Assembly: GCA_029238935.1 (NCBI GenBank)
Contig: JAQZBN010000026.1
Span: 22,671 to 86,670 of the forward strand
Direction: 5' to 3'
From: Herbinix sp.
GTDB taxonomy: Bacteria > Bacillota > Clostridia > Lachnospirales > Lachnospiraceae
DNA: 64,000 nt
Shown piece after piece: positions 45,346 through 54,631 of the stretch. A model generated the notes under the pieces. That model was not told the DNA's origin, ran no database searches, and worked only from the letters and a program-made list of their open reading frames with translations. Made by a program: the position numbers and the translations under genes. The number at the start of each line of letters is the position of its first letter. The stretch's first letter is position 1.

Positions 45346-46895
45346 TGGCTAAAGGAAAGAAAAAAAAGGGGTTGCAACTGCTTTCTCTTTTCTTGATTTT
45401 AGTACTTATGATCGTTCTTTATGTTTGGTATAGTAATAAAAGTAAGGAAGACTCACAGACCGAAGAAGAGACTGACAGCATATCCTTAGCAAAAGTAGAT
45501 AGTGAGCTATTAGAATCCTTTCATTTTGTAAATGAAAAGGCTGATATGACACTAACAAAGGATGGGGACGGTAACTGGATCGTAAAAGCTAATCCGGAAA
45601 GACCAATCAATCAAACCTATGTAACAAATATGATTTCTGCTATCGATGAAGTAACCGCCAGTCGTATTGTAAGTGAAAGCCCGGAAAACCTTGCCGATTA
45701 TGGACTAGACAAACCATCTATCCTTGTGGAAGCAAAGCAAAAGGATGGGATTGGCTTGACGATAAAGATTGGTAATGAAGCAGCAATAGGTGAAGGATAT
45801 TATGCATTGGTAAATGAAGATACCACGGTATATCTAATCGCATCCTCTTATGGAACTAGTCTCAATTACTCGGATCAGGATATGACTGAAGTTGAAGATG
45901 GACCTACGATTACAGCGGAGAATATTCGATATGTTCTCGTTGAAAAAAAGGATGGAAATAACTTTGAACTTCAATACGAGGAAGGGAACGATAAGGATTA
46001 TACAGGAGCCAATGGGATCTATCCTTGGTTAATACGACAACCATACGAAGAAATCTATACAGCGGATTCCACGAAGGTATCCGAACTTCTTCCTACTTTT
46101 ACAACTTATGATTTTACGGCTTGTACAGAATATGACAGCCAGGATATCAGTCAATATGGACTTGAAGATCCAGCTGCTAGCGTATATGTAAAATATTTCG
46201 AAACCTATGAACAATCCACAGAGGATTCGGATACGGAAGATACACAGGCTTCAGGAACTGATACAGAAAGTTCTGACACAGCTGATACTGCTGAATCAGA
46301 AGAAACGACTGAAACAATCAAAGTAGATAAGGAGTATAAACTGTTAATCGGTAATCAGGATGAAGATGGGAATTATTATGTAAAAGCAGAAGGTTCAAAT
46401 TCAGTTTTCCTAATGAATGCATCAAAGATCGATCCGATGCTTGATGTTCAGCCATTTGATTACATCAACAAGTTTGTTAATTTAGTCAATATTGATTCCT
46501 TGGATTCGGTTGATATTACTTTTGATGATACTATTTATACCCTGAGACTGGAAAGAGAAGCAAAAACCAATGATGATGGGAAAGAAGAAACCGTTGTTAC
46601 TTATTTTTATAATGATGGTGAAGTGGAAGAAGAATTATTTAAAGATGTTTACCAGGAGATTATATCTGCTTCCTATGATGCCCAATTAAAAGAGGCGTAT
46701 AATGGAGATGCATCTCCATATCTAACCATTACCTATAAATTGACTGGTGGAGAAGGAAAAGAGATTACAACCTCCTATCTTCCTTATGATGATAGCTTCT
46801 ATCTAGTAGATACCGGGGCGAGGGATTTCCTGGCAGATAAGAGGGATGTGGAAAGCATCATAAAGACGGTAAAGGAATTTAAGGTTGAGGAGTAA
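45345..46895 (+). CDS. DUF4340 domain protein
   Basis: 516 residues. N-terminal membrane anchor (GLQLLSLFLILVLMIVLYVWY), then a long extracytoplasmic region with two DUF4340-like beta-sheet parts (VNEKADMTLTKDGDGNWIVKANPE..., LADYGLDKPSILVEAK...; and a second near YDSQDISQYGLEDPAASVYV). A Ser/Asp/Thr/Glu-rich linker (about residues 285-325) separates them. DUF4340 proteins regularly follow GldG-like genes; the function is unknown. Last gene of the operon before a strong terminator. Confidence 0.88.
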   Translation: MAKGKKKKGLQLLSLFLILVLMIVLYVWYSNKSKEDSQTEEETDSISLAKVDSELLESFHFVNEKADMTLTKDGDGNWIVKANPERPINQTYVTNMISAIDEVTASRIVSESPENLADYGLDKPSILVEAKQKDGIGLTIKIGNEAAIGEGYYALVNEDTTVYLIASSYGTSLNYSDQDMTEVEDGPTITAENIRYVLVEKKDGNNFELQYEEGNDKDYTGANGIYPWLIRQPYEEIYTADSTKVSELLPTFTTYDFTACTEYDSQDISQYGLEDPAASVYVKYFETYEQSTEDSDTEDTQASGTDTESSDTADTAESEETTETIKVDKEYKLLIGNQDEDGNYYVKAEGSNSVFLMNASKIDPMLDVQPFDYINKFVNLVNIDSLDSVDITFDDTIYTLRLEREAKTNDDGKEETVVTYFYNDGEVEEELFKDVYQEIISASYDAQLKEAYNGDASPYLTITYKLTGGEGKEITTSYLPYDDSFYLVDTGARDFLADKRDVESIIKTVKEFKVEE

Positions 46896-46972
46896 GACGA
46901 TAAAGTTCATCACCTACTCAATAAACAAAAATGTTTTGTAAATTCTGTTATTTAGTTAAATAAATTTATATT

Positions 46973-47020
46973 AAAACCGTATCTGGAAAGAATTTCAATC
47001 CTTTCTAGATACGGTTTTTT
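46973..47020 (+). terminator. Terminator of the Gld-like operon
   Basis: AAAACCGTATCT (46973-46984) with AGATACGGTTTT (from 47007), inner GGAAAG/CTTTC pairs, then T run. Confidence 0.88.
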
Positions 47021-47206
47021 CTTTATCATATCTGGTAAATTCTTGTAACCCTTTACACCTATAAAAAAAGTATGATAGTCTAGGGAGTGTATTTCTAATC
47101 AAGAAGGAATAACTTGTACGAATAAACTGTTCGTTCTAATAATATATTAGCGTATGAGATAATGATGTAAATGGATAGAGGCAGTAGCCCAGAATAGGAG
47201 AATTTT

Positions 47207-49705
47207 ATGAGCATAAAGAAGAAATTAATATTAATGGGTATTTGTGTGGCTATCATTCTACTCATATTCACGGTAAATGTAGTTCGAAGAATGAATGAAA
47301 AACCGAAGGATGAGCAGCAAACGGAAGAAGTCGTTGTAAAGGAGAATGCCATTACCAGAGCTGAGGCATATCGCCTACTCAGTTATCTAAGCTATAATAA
47401 AGCGCAAAGAGAAGCGATGTCTATGAAGGTTACATATTCAGACGATAAGATGTCTGGATGGTATGACTCTTATGTAAATGCCGTTCATAAGATGGGCCTC
47501 ATTGAGGAAGCAGTAACAATATCTCCGAAGGAGGCCCTGACTTATGGGGCTTGTAAGGAATTAATGGATCAATTAATGATACATAATCCCAATTTTCAGG
47601 GTATCTATAATGGATTAACTATTGATTTTACAAAAGCTGATGAGCAGATGTTGATTCCAGAATTTTTAGAACTTTATAAAGCAATATTACTGACCTATGA
47701 GAAAGACATGGCCCCGGTTAAGGAAGAGACATTATTTGTTTTGGGTGAAGAGGAAAAAGAGGAAGGTTTAGGACGAATGGTAACGGACATCGGTAAGTTT
47801 TATTATGCCGATGCCAAAAGCTATGAAGGTTTTATAAACGCAGATGAAAAGAATAAAGTGAGCAAAACACAAAAAGAATTTCTGGAGCAGTACATCGATC
47901 AGGGCATCACCGGTATGGTATGTGGTCAGGAATTGATCTATGTAACCTCGATATTAAAACAAAGAGTGGTTCTGCACAATGTATGGATTATACAAGGAAA
48001 AGATAAGAAGGTAGAAACCTTTGTGGGTGATATCAATAAGACTTTCGATGCAAAATTTCCCTTGTCAACGGAAATTGATAATGTGATTGGTGATATTGCC
48101 ATGGAAGGAAAACAAATTGTACAAATAAGCGTGAAACCAGATATTATCCATGGAAAAGTGTTACGATCCGGTGATGACTTTATCGAAATTGAGGATTACG
48201 GAAAAATACCTTTGGATACGAATTATCAGATCTATAAGGTATACGGAGAACTCTCTCTGGAACCGACAAAGAGTATCCTGGTAGGTTATGAAACTACTGA
48301 TTTTGTTGTATCCGACGGAAAAATAAGTGCAGCCTTAATCAAAGAAAGTATTAAAGCGGAGAATATTCGAGTACTGCTCCGTAACAATAATTTTCAGGAT
48401 ATCTATCACGAAACGGTGAAACTGACTGCTACCACAGATTTTACAGTTCACTATAGCGATAAGGATGTAAAACATGCTGAGGGTGAAGTTGTGGAATTAA
48501 AACCCGGGGATGAGATGCTATCAAACGGCCGCGTAAGGATTGAGCCGGTATCAGAGAATGGTAAAATTGAAATGCTTTCATTAGAACGATCCGATGGAAA
48601 CCCGAAATATCGAGGCAGTATTGAGATTTCAGAAGATGAGAATGGGTTGTTAGTTATTAATGAATTACCTTTAGAGGAATACTTGTATGCAGTTATTCCT
48701 AGTGAGATGCCTACGTTCTATGGAGATGAAGCACTAAAAGTACAAGCAATTTGTGCTAGAAGTTACGCCTATCGCCATCTTTTAGCAAATAGTTTAAATG
48801 CGTATGGAGCTCACGTAGACGATAGTGTATCATATCAGGTCTATAATAATATATCAGAAAATGAGAGTTCTATCCTTGCTGTGAAGGATACTTATGGGAA
48901 AGTTATTGAATATGAGGGTGATGTAATTACAGCTTATTATTTTTCTACCTCCAGTGGCCATACCACAGCTATTGAAGAAGTTTTTGCTAACGGAACAGAG
49001 ACACCTTATCTAACAGGTAGGCTAATGGTTCAGGAAGGTGACGGTGCTGGTACTGTATCGACCCAAGAAACAGGCAACCGCTATGAAGATTTATCGGAAG
49101 AGGACACCTTTGCGAGTTTCTTGTCGGACGAAGAACTGATTACCTATGATAGTGAGTTTGAATGGTATCGCTGGAAGGTATCCATGAGTGCTGAGGACAT
49201 CAGCAATATGATTGATAAAAAAGTAAAGGCTAGATATAATGTAAATCCGGATCTCATTCTAACTTTAGCGGAGAATGAAGAAGGAAAAGAAGTATACGAA
49301 AGCCAGCCGATTGAAACCATAGGAACTGTAAAGAACCTGGAAGTAGCTAAGAGGGAAAAGAGCGGTGTAATATCAGAGCTTAAAATCGTTGGAACGAAAG
49401 CAACAATTCTAGTGAAAACGGAATATAATATCAGAACCATACTGGCACCAACGAATAATACGGTCATTCGAAAGGATGGCAGTGAAATTAAAAACTTAAG
49501 CTTACTGCCCAGTGCCTTTTTTATTATAGATGCAAAAAAAGAAGATAAAAAGCTTACTTCAGTTACACTTTCCGGCGGTGGGTATGGTCATGGACTTGGT
49601 ATGAGTCAAAATGGTGTAAAAGGGATGGCTGATCTAGGTATTCAATATGAAGATATCATTACTTATTTCTATCAAGGAACTGAATTGGGATTTATCTATG
49701 AGTAA
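47207..49705 (+). CDS. SpoIID/LytB-domain protein, large form
   Basis: 832 residues, more than twice the length of Bacillus SpoIID. N-terminal membrane segment (LILMGICVAIILLIFTVNVV), a long unassigned N-terminal half that includes small repeats of beta strands (about 230-480), then the SpoIID domain from about residue 500: YRGSIEISEDE, NELPLEEYLYAVIPSEMP, EALKVQAICARSYAY, and the end STSSGHTTAIEEVF, GGYGHGLGMSQNGV. SpoIID cuts peptidoglycan denuded of stem peptides during engulfment; a close relative may play a vegetative role. Ribosome site AGGAGAA precedes ATG 47207. Monocistronic. Confidence 0.85.
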   Translation: MSIKKKLILMGICVAIILLIFTVNVVRRMNEKPKDEQQTEEVVVKENAITRAEAYRLLSYLSYNKAQREAMSMKVTYSDDKMSGWYDSYVNAVHKMGLIEEAVTISPKEALTYGACKELMDQLMIHNPNFQGIYNGLTIDFTKADEQMLIPEFLELYKAILLTYEKDMAPVKEETLFVLGEEEKEEGLGRMVTDIGKFYYADAKSYEGFINADEKNKVSKTQKEFLEQYIDQGITGMVCGQELIYVTSILKQRVVLHNVWIIQGKDKKVETFVGDINKTFDAKFPLSTEIDNVIGDIAMEGKQIVQISVKPDIIHGKVLRSGDDFIEIEDYGKIPLDTNYQIYKVYGELSLEPTKSILVGYETTDFVVSDGKISAALIKESIKAENIRVLLRNNNFQDIYHETVKLTATTDFTVHYSDKDVKHAEGEVVELKPGDEMLSNGRVRIEPVSENGKIEMLSLERSDGNPKYRGSIEISEDENGLLVINELPLEEYLYAVIPSEMPTFYGDEALKVQAICARSYAYRHLLANSLNAYGAHVDDSVSYQVYNNISENESSILAVKDTYGKVIEYEGDVITAYYFSTSSGHTTAIEEVFANGTETPYLTGRLMVQEGDGAGTVSTQETGNRYEDLSEEDTFASFLSDEELITYDSEFEWYRWKVSMSAEDISNMIDKKVKARYNVNPDLILTLAENEEGKEVYESQPIETIGTVKNLEVAKREKSGVISELKIVGTKATILVKTEYNIRTILAPTNNTVIRKDGSEIKNLSLLPSAFFIIDAKKEDKKLTSVTLSGGGYGHGLGMSQNGVKGMADLGIQYEDIITYFYQGTELGFIYE

Positions 49706-49727
49706 TAGGGATTAGAAATAAACAAAT

Positions 49728-49771
49728 AAAACTGCTTTGTAGAATAAAGATACAAAGCAGTTTTATTTTAG
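49728..49771. terminator. Bidirectional terminator between SpoIID-like and YihY genes
   Basis: AAAACTGCTTTGT (49728-49740) and ACAAAGCAGTTTT (49752-49764), flanked by A-rich left and T-rich right ends, so it can end both convergent transcripts. It overlaps the last base pairs of yihY. Confidence 0.88.
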
Positions 49772-50644
49772 ATTATTTATTTCTATTTCACTATCTCTTT
49801 TACGATATAATAGTTTTACTTTCTTAATTACTTCCTTATTTTCAAACATCATATTGATCTCGGCACCGATAAATAAGATGTACATACAAAAATACATCCA
49901 TAGCATAAAGAGAACAATAGCGGTTAGACTTCCATAAGTTGAAGAGTAATTGGCAAAGTTATCAATATAATAGGAATAAGCATAAGAAAAGCCCATCCAA
50001 CCGGCTGCACAAACGATGGCACCGGGAAGTTCTTTTGTCATTCTACTGTCTCGATTAGGTATGACAATATAAATGATGAGGAAAAAGACAAGTAATATCA
50101 ATAGACCAAGAAATGTGCGCAGACTAATGATTAACAACGCTAAATCCCGTAAAATTGGAATTCTCTGTTCAATCCAAAGATAAAGTCGATTACCAAAAAC
50201 AAATAAGATCATAGTAGCGATCAGCATGATCGCAAAAATTAAAGTATAAAACGTAGATATAACTCGTAATAAAATATAATGTCTTGTTTCATTAATACCA
50301 TATACGGAGTTTAAGCCTTTCATGATTGCTAAAAAACCTTTACTGGCAGACCATAAGGCTGAAATTGCAGTAATAGAAACAATCGTACCGGATGCTTTGT
50401 GATATATTTCAGTAATCACGGATACAATTAGAGAATTGACAGCTTTCGGAAAGATCTGGGTAAACGTTCTTAGCAATGTACTTTCTTGAAAGGGAAGGTA
50501 TTGCACGATACTAAGTAATAACATAATAAAAGGAAAAAATGAAATAATAATAAAGAAAGCGGCCTGAGCAGAGGATGCCGCTACACAATCATCTCTCACT
50601 TTATGTGAGAATAAGTTTACTAATTTATATGTTGATTTAATCAT
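49763..50644 (-). CDS. YihY/BrkB-family membrane protein
   Basis: 293 residues with about six membrane segments. The opening DDCVAASSAQAAFFIIISFFPFIMLLLSIVQYLP is the family's start, and AAGWMGFSYAYSYYIDNFANYSSTYGSLTAIVLFMLWMYFCMYILFIGAEIN its hallmark end. Earlier called RNase BN by mistake; the function is unknown, with a link to membrane physiology. Confidence 0.9.
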   Translation of the reverse strand: MIKSTYKLVNLFSHKVRDDCVAASSAQAAFFIIISFFPFIMLLLSIVQYLPFQESTLLRTFTQIFPKAVNSLIVSVITEIYHKASGTIVSITAISALWSASKGFLAIMKGLNSVYGINETRHYILLRVISTFYTLIFAIMLIATMILFVFGNRLYLWIEQRIPILRDLALLIISLRTFLGLLILLVFFLIIYIVIPNRDSRMTKELPGAIVCAAGWMGFSYAYSYYIDNFANYSSTYGSLTAIVLFMLWMYFCMYILFIGAEINMMFENKEVIKKVKLLYRKRDSEIEINNLK

Positions 50645-50822
50645 ACGGTTAAACCATCTCCTCAGAAACCATCATTATTTTACTTATCATAAAACTAAAC
50701 AATTATTAAGTTACGATATAAGGAGTAATATTTTCAGTTCATATGGGCATCTGATTAAAAAGATGCCGTACCATATTATATGCGTCAGATAAACGGTCTA
50801 TCCATGATTTCAATCGTCATTT

Positions 50823-51131
50823 TTAGATCAGTAATCCTGTCGCAGCAACGGTAATAATAGCACCTAATGCTACAAAGACTAGACTTTTCTCTTTCAATGC
50901 CAAAATTAGGGCGACACCGGTTCCGCAAAGAGCTGTAATAAGAGACCCGGTCGAATAAAAAATATCGGGGAAGGTCAATGCTCCTAGAACTGCATATGGG
51001 ACATAATGTAAAAATGATTTTATGTATACCGATTTTATTTCCTTACGAAACACTGAGATAGGCAGAACTCTTGTGATATATGTAACCAAAGCCATAAGTA
51101 GAACTGCAAGGATTGTTTTCGTCAGACTCAT
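50823..51131 (-). CDS. azlD: AzlD-family branched-chain amino acid export subunit
   Basis: 102 residues, three to four membrane helices, with RVLPISVFRKEIKSVYIKSFLHYVPYAVLGALTFPDIFYSTGS typical of AzlD. AzlC and AzlD together export branched-chain amino acids. The gene follows azlC on the reverse strand by 25 bases, with a GGAGG site before the ATG. The span 50645-50822 between it and yihY holds a GGCATCT/AGATGCC hairpin (50744-50763) without a T run. Confidence 0.88.
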   Translation of the reverse strand: MSLTKTILAVLLMALVTYITRVLPISVFRKEIKSVYIKSFLHYVPYAVLGALTFPDIFYSTGSLITALCGTGVALILALKEKSLVFVALGAIITVAATGLLI

Positions 51132-51156
51132 GATGAAACCTCCTGAATGTAATAAG

Positions 51157-51855
51157 TTAAGCCTCTTCCTTTACTGGAAAAAGATAAGCACCAACACCAG
51201 CTGCTACGATAGTAGCTATTATGACACGAAATCCGGGAGAGATCACCCCAAGCACTGGTAAATAACGTATCAGGCAGATGACTGCTACTGAGAATAGTAT
51301 AATGAACGATACCTGCTTTGACTTTTTAGCAGGTGGTATAATGATTGCGATAAACATAGCATAGAGTGCAATTCCCATTGAGTTACTTAAGAACCCCGGA
51401 AGGGATGAACTAATCATTGCACCAAGCAGTGTTCCAATACTCCAACCTAGGAATGGACCGATCACGAGACCGGCCATATAAGGAAATGATAATTTTCCTT
51501 GTTCCATGGAAGCTACGGAAAAAGTCTCATCTGTTATACCAAAACCAAAGAGCAACCGTTCAGATAATCGTATGTTATTGTCAAGTCGTTGAGATAAGGA
51601 CAGAGACATCAACATGTATCGTATATTAATAACAAAGGTAGTTAAAGTAATTTCCAATAAACCGGCATTCGATAGGATTAAATTCGTACCTGCAAATTGA
51701 CCGGCTGAAGTTAGATTAGTCATGGAGATAAAAACAGCCATCCAAGGAGGAAGACCGCCAGAAACTGCCATGATGCCGAAGGTAAAGGATACCGGTAAGT
51801 AACCAAAAGCAATTGGTAGCCCACGTTTTAATCCATATAGAAATTTTTGATTCAT
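51157..51855 (-). CDS. azlC: AzlC-family branched-chain amino acid exporter
   Basis: 232 residues, seven or so membrane segments. Family blocks GLKRGLPIAFGYLPVSFTFGIMAVSGGLPPW and FVINIRYMLMSLSLSQRLDN are evident, followed by LLFGFGITDETFSVAS. It is the large subunit of AzlCD. It heads the two-gene unit; the promoter was not identified with confidence. The ribosome site is weak. Confidence 0.9.
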   Translation of the reverse strand: MNQKFLYGLKRGLPIAFGYLPVSFTFGIMAVSGGLPPWMAVFISMTNLTSAGQFAGTNLILSNAGLLEITLTTFVINIRYMLMSLSLSQRLDNNIRLSERLLFGFGITDETFSVASMEQGKLSFPYMAGLVIGPFLGWSIGTLLGAMISSSLPGFLSNSMGIALYAMFIAIIIPPAKKSKQVSFIILFSVAVICLIRYLPVLGVISPGFRVIIATIVAAGVGAYLFPVKEEA

Positions 51856-52011
51856 GATTTCACATCTCTTTTCTTATTGTAATTCGCTTCTGCCTTCAAG
51901 ATATTCCTAAATAAGGAACCAACAATTAATACTATTGTAGCTAAATCAGGTTTTTAGTCAAGTTAAATAACGAATAAGTTTTTATTTCATAATAGCCCGT
52001 TTCATCGAAAT

Positions 52012-52167
52012 ATGATATTAAATTTTAAGCAAGCATATAAAGAAATTCGCTCCGATTATAATTATCGCTTGGACCAAAGTGCAGTAATAATCAGTGGGGC
52101 ACAGTTAATGAACTATGGGCTAAATGAGCCAGAAGATTTTAAGTGGGGCGACTTTAAAGGAAAATGA
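52012..52167 (+). pseudogene. Remnant resembling an alpha-galactosidase (GH36) C-terminus
   Basis: A 51-codon open frame reads NFKQAYKEIRSDYNYRLDQ then SAVIISGAQLMNYGLNEPEDFKWGDFKGK. The YNYRLDQ ... SGAQLMNYGL pattern recalls the C-terminal beta domain of GH36 alpha-galactosidases (SG.ELM..GL). No ribosome site or start fits, and no upstream sequence of the family remains, so it looks like the 3' stub of a deleted gene. A terminator follows, as expected for a former gene end. Confidence 0.5.
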
Positions 52168-52205
52168 TAAGACTTATCGCACAATAAAAGATAAACTGAC
52201 ATGAT

Positions 52206-52250
52206 ATAATACCGTTCGGCAGGTTAATGTTTGCCGAATGGTATTATTTC
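52206..52250 (+). terminator. Terminator after the remnant
   Basis: ATAATACCGTTCGGCA (52206-52221) with TGCCGAATGGTATTAT (52232-52247), then TTCTTG. Confidence 0.8.
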
Positions 52251-52442
52251 TTGTTATATGGCATAAAATGGATATTACAACGAAGAAAATCACTTCTTTT
52301 CATCGGGTTTTATCGAGAGAAACTCTTGATTTTTATAGCTTTTATGGTTATGATAAAGGGGTGGTGTATATTTTGCTATAATTGGGTGAAAAAGGTTGGG
52401 ACAGCTTCCAAAGGGCTTATGGAAGATAGTGGAGGTAATAGA

Positions 52443-52583
52443 ATGATTAATTTTGATGAAGAGATACAGAAATTTCAACCAAGCCTTGATGTGGATCAGG
52501 CAGAAGATGCGATACAGAACAATGATCTAACAGATATCTCTGATATCTTAAAGGAGTTATTAAAATCGAAACGAGAGAACTAA
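52443..52583 (+). CDS. 46-residue protein upstream of the Zn-ribbon/TPR gene
   Basis: ATG 52443 follows GTGGAGGTAATAG and gives an acidic, soluble, probably helical protein (MINFDEEIQKFQPSLDVDQAEDA ... DISDILKELLKSKREN). A longer open frame begins at 52227, but only this start has a ribosome site. I do not recognise the family. It lies 34 bases before the next gene and is likely cotranscribed with it. Confidence 0.6.
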   Translation: MINFDEEIQKFQPSLDVDQAEDAIQNNDLTDISDILKELLKSKREN

Positions 52584-52617
52584 TTTAATTTGATTAGAAC
52601 GGTTAGGTGAAAAAGTT

Positions 52618-54033
52618 ATGATTTGCCCAAATTGTGGAAGCAACATGTCGGATAAAAGAAAACGCTGTGAGCGTTGCGGAGAGGATTTAACCTTATATCG
52701 AAAGATAATGAAAGCCTCGAATATGTATTACAATAATGGGTTGGAACGGGCGAAGGTTAGGGATCTATCCGGCGCTGTTAGTTCGTTGCTTACCAGCCTG
52801 GAATTAAATAAAGCAAATACCAGTGCAAGAAACCTGCTTGGTCTAATCTATTATGAGATGGGGGAAACCGTAGCAGCACTGAGTGAATGGGTCATTAGTA
52901 AACATTTCCAACCAGAGAAAAATGATGCCGACGATTATATCAATGCAGTTCAATCAAACCCTACTAAATTAGATAGCTTAAATCAGACAATAAAACGCTA
53001 TAACACAGCGTTAATGTCAGCAAAACAGGGAAATGATGATCTGGCTATTATACAACTTAAGAAAGTTACTTCATTGAACCCGCATTTTATACGAGCTTTT
53101 CAATTATTGGCATTACTATATATGAAGAGCGGTGAAAAAGAAAAAGCGAGAAAATGTTTATATAAAATTGCGAAAATAGATGTTTCTAATACAACAACCT
53201 TACGATATCTCAGAGAATTAGATCCACCGACCTCCCAAGGTAAGGAGACGGAAGAAGTAGCTGAAAAAGAAGATCGGGGTATTACTGCAGCGATCATGCC
53301 AATCTCTTCTTATAAAGAAGACAAGCCCAATATTATGGCATTTGTCAATTTGGTCATAGGGGTTATTATTGGTGTCGCTGTAATGGCATTTCTAGTGGTA
53401 CCAACCATTAAGAGCAGGTATCAAGCGGAGCAGAATTCAAGTTATGTAGACTATAGTTCAGAACAGGCGAAGCAGGAAGAGAAGGAAAAGACAATAAAGC
53501 AGTTACAGCAGGATAAGGATGTACTGCAGCAGAAGGTTGATCAATTACAGTCCCAGATCGATGGTATTCAAATACCGGAGGACAACCCTGCTTTATATGA
53601 TGGATTATTTGCAGCTGTTAATAGCTATATCAGTGAATTAAGTAAACCAAAGAAGAATGATCGGGATTTCACAGCTGTAGCAGATCAATTAGCAGCAATT
53701 ACTAATGATTCAAATTATAAGACCGATGTTTCTAAGAACTTACTGGAAGCTTTAAGAACAGCAACTTATCCTGATGCATCAGATCTTCATTATTCTCAGG
53801 GGCATGAATTTTACTCAGAGGGTAAATACGAAGAGGCGATTGCTGAATTACAGAAAGCAGTAACATTTGATCCTGCTGATGTATCTGCGATCTATTTTAT
53901 TGCAAGATCGTATCATCGATTAGAGGATAAGGCGAATGCGAAATTATATTATAACATAGTCATATCTGATTATCCTGATACCGAGAGAGCTAAGACAGCG
54001 AAGGACTTTATGAAAGAGTTACAGGATGAATAA
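52618..54033 (+). CDS. Zinc-ribbon, TPR and membrane-anchored protein
   Basis: 471 residues. N-terminal zinc ribbon CPNCGSN ... CERCGE (two CxxC), TPR-like helices (about residues 25-180), a membrane segment (IMAFVNLVIGVIIGVAVMAFLVV, about 240-262), an extracytoplasmic coiled coil (KQLQQDKDVLQQKVDQLQSQI) and a C-terminal TPR motif (YEEAIAELQKAVTFDPADVSAIYFIARSYHRL). The protein spans the membrane between a cytoplasmic metal-binding head and an outside TPR, suggesting a scaffold; the partner is unknown. It precedes the sporulation operon by a terminator. Confidence 0.75.
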   Translation: MICPNCGSNMSDKRKRCERCGEDLTLYRKIMKASNMYYNNGLERAKVRDLSGAVSSLLTSLELNKANTSARNLLGLIYYEMGETVAALSEWVISKHFQPEKNDADDYINAVQSNPTKLDSLNQTIKRYNTALMSAKQGNDDLAIIQLKKVTSLNPHFIRAFQLLALLYMKSGEKEKARKCLYKIAKIDVSNTTTLRYLRELDPPTSQGKETEEVAEKEDRGITAAIMPISSYKEDKPNIMAFVNLVIGVIIGVAVMAFLVVPTIKSRYQAEQNSSYVDYSSEQAKQEEKEKTIKQLQQDKDVLQQKVDQLQSQIDGIQIPEDNPALYDGLFAAVNSYISELSKPKKNDRDFTAVADQLAAITNDSNYKTDVSKNLLEALRTATYPDASDLHYSQGHEFYSEGKYEEAIAELQKAVTFDPADVSAIYFIARSYHRLEDKANAKLYYNIVISDYPDTERAKTAKDFMKELQDE

Positions 54034-54069
54034 TAGGTAACTTCTAACGAATGATAAAATGCTTTGGAG

Positions 54070-54118
54070 AAAAAGACACTTCATGTGGCAGTGAATCTGC
54101 GCATAAAGGTCTTTTTTT
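54070..54118 (+). terminator. Terminator before the spoIIA operon
   Basis: AAAAGAC...GTCTTTT stem with inner CTT/AAG, ATG/CAT and GCAG/CTGC pairs, then seven T. Confidence 0.88.
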
Positions 54119-54131
54119 AATAGATTAAATC

Positions 54132-54164
54132 AATTGGGTATGAATGGAAATTGGCTACCCAATT
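54132..54164. repeat. 9-bp inverted repeat directly before spoIIAA
   Basis: AATTGGGTA (54132-54140) and TACCCAATT (54156-54164), perfect, 15 bases apart, ending four bases before the spoIIAA ribosome site. An operator or a leader hairpin is possible. Confidence 0.5.
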
Positions 54165-54185
54165 AGTTAGGAGGGAATTCACTAC

Positions 54186-54575
54186 ATGCAAGACATGAAA
54201 AAACAAAGTAAAGTTTCAAAAGCAGGGGAGGAGGGAGCCGTATTTGACATAGTTGAGCGGTGTTTGGTTGTTCGACTAAACAGTGAGCTAGATCATCATA
54301 ATGCGATTCCGATTCGTGAAAAAGCTGATAAGCTGATAGAACGAAATCATATAAAACATATTATTTTTGATTTCTCTGGAGTTAACTTTATGGACAGCGC
54401 CGGAATCGGAGTCATCATGGGCAGATATAAAAAGGTTATTTTTATCGGGGGAAAAACCGCAGTAACCTGCGTTAATACATCCGTGGATCGTATCTTTCGG
54501 TTATCCGGTTTGTATAAAATCATTGATAAGTTTGAAACGGTAGAGGATGCATTACAAGGTATGCAAACAGTTTAG
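54186..54575 (+). CDS. spoIIAA: Anti-sigma F factor antagonist SpoIIAA
   Basis: 129 residues. STAS domain with the phosphorylatable Ser71 in FMDSAGIGV and the DFSGVNF strand. SpoIIAA, when dephosphorylated by SpoIIE, binds SpoIIAB and frees sigma F in the forespore. The N-terminus is about 15 residues longer than usual ([17 protein letters not shown]). Ribosome site AGGAGG precedes; an alternative ATG stands at 54195. First gene of the spoIIA operon; no obvious Spo0A box or sigma-H promoter was recognised with confidence. Confidence 0.94.
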   Translation: MQDMKKQSKVSKAGEEGAVFDIVERCLVVRLNSELDHHNAIPIREKADKLIERNHIKHIIFDFSGVNFMDSAGIGVIMGRYKKVIFIGGKTAVTCVNTSVDRIFRLSGLYKIIDKFETVEDALQGMQTV

Positions 54576-54631
54576 GAGATGTGGCTATTAAATGCAACTT
54601 AAGCCAAGATAGGAAAGGGGATAAGTTTATA

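Noticed and set aside
50744..50763. Terminator for azlCD at GGCATCT/AGATGCC
   Set aside because: The hairpin has no T run on the reverse strand, so it was not listed as a terminator.
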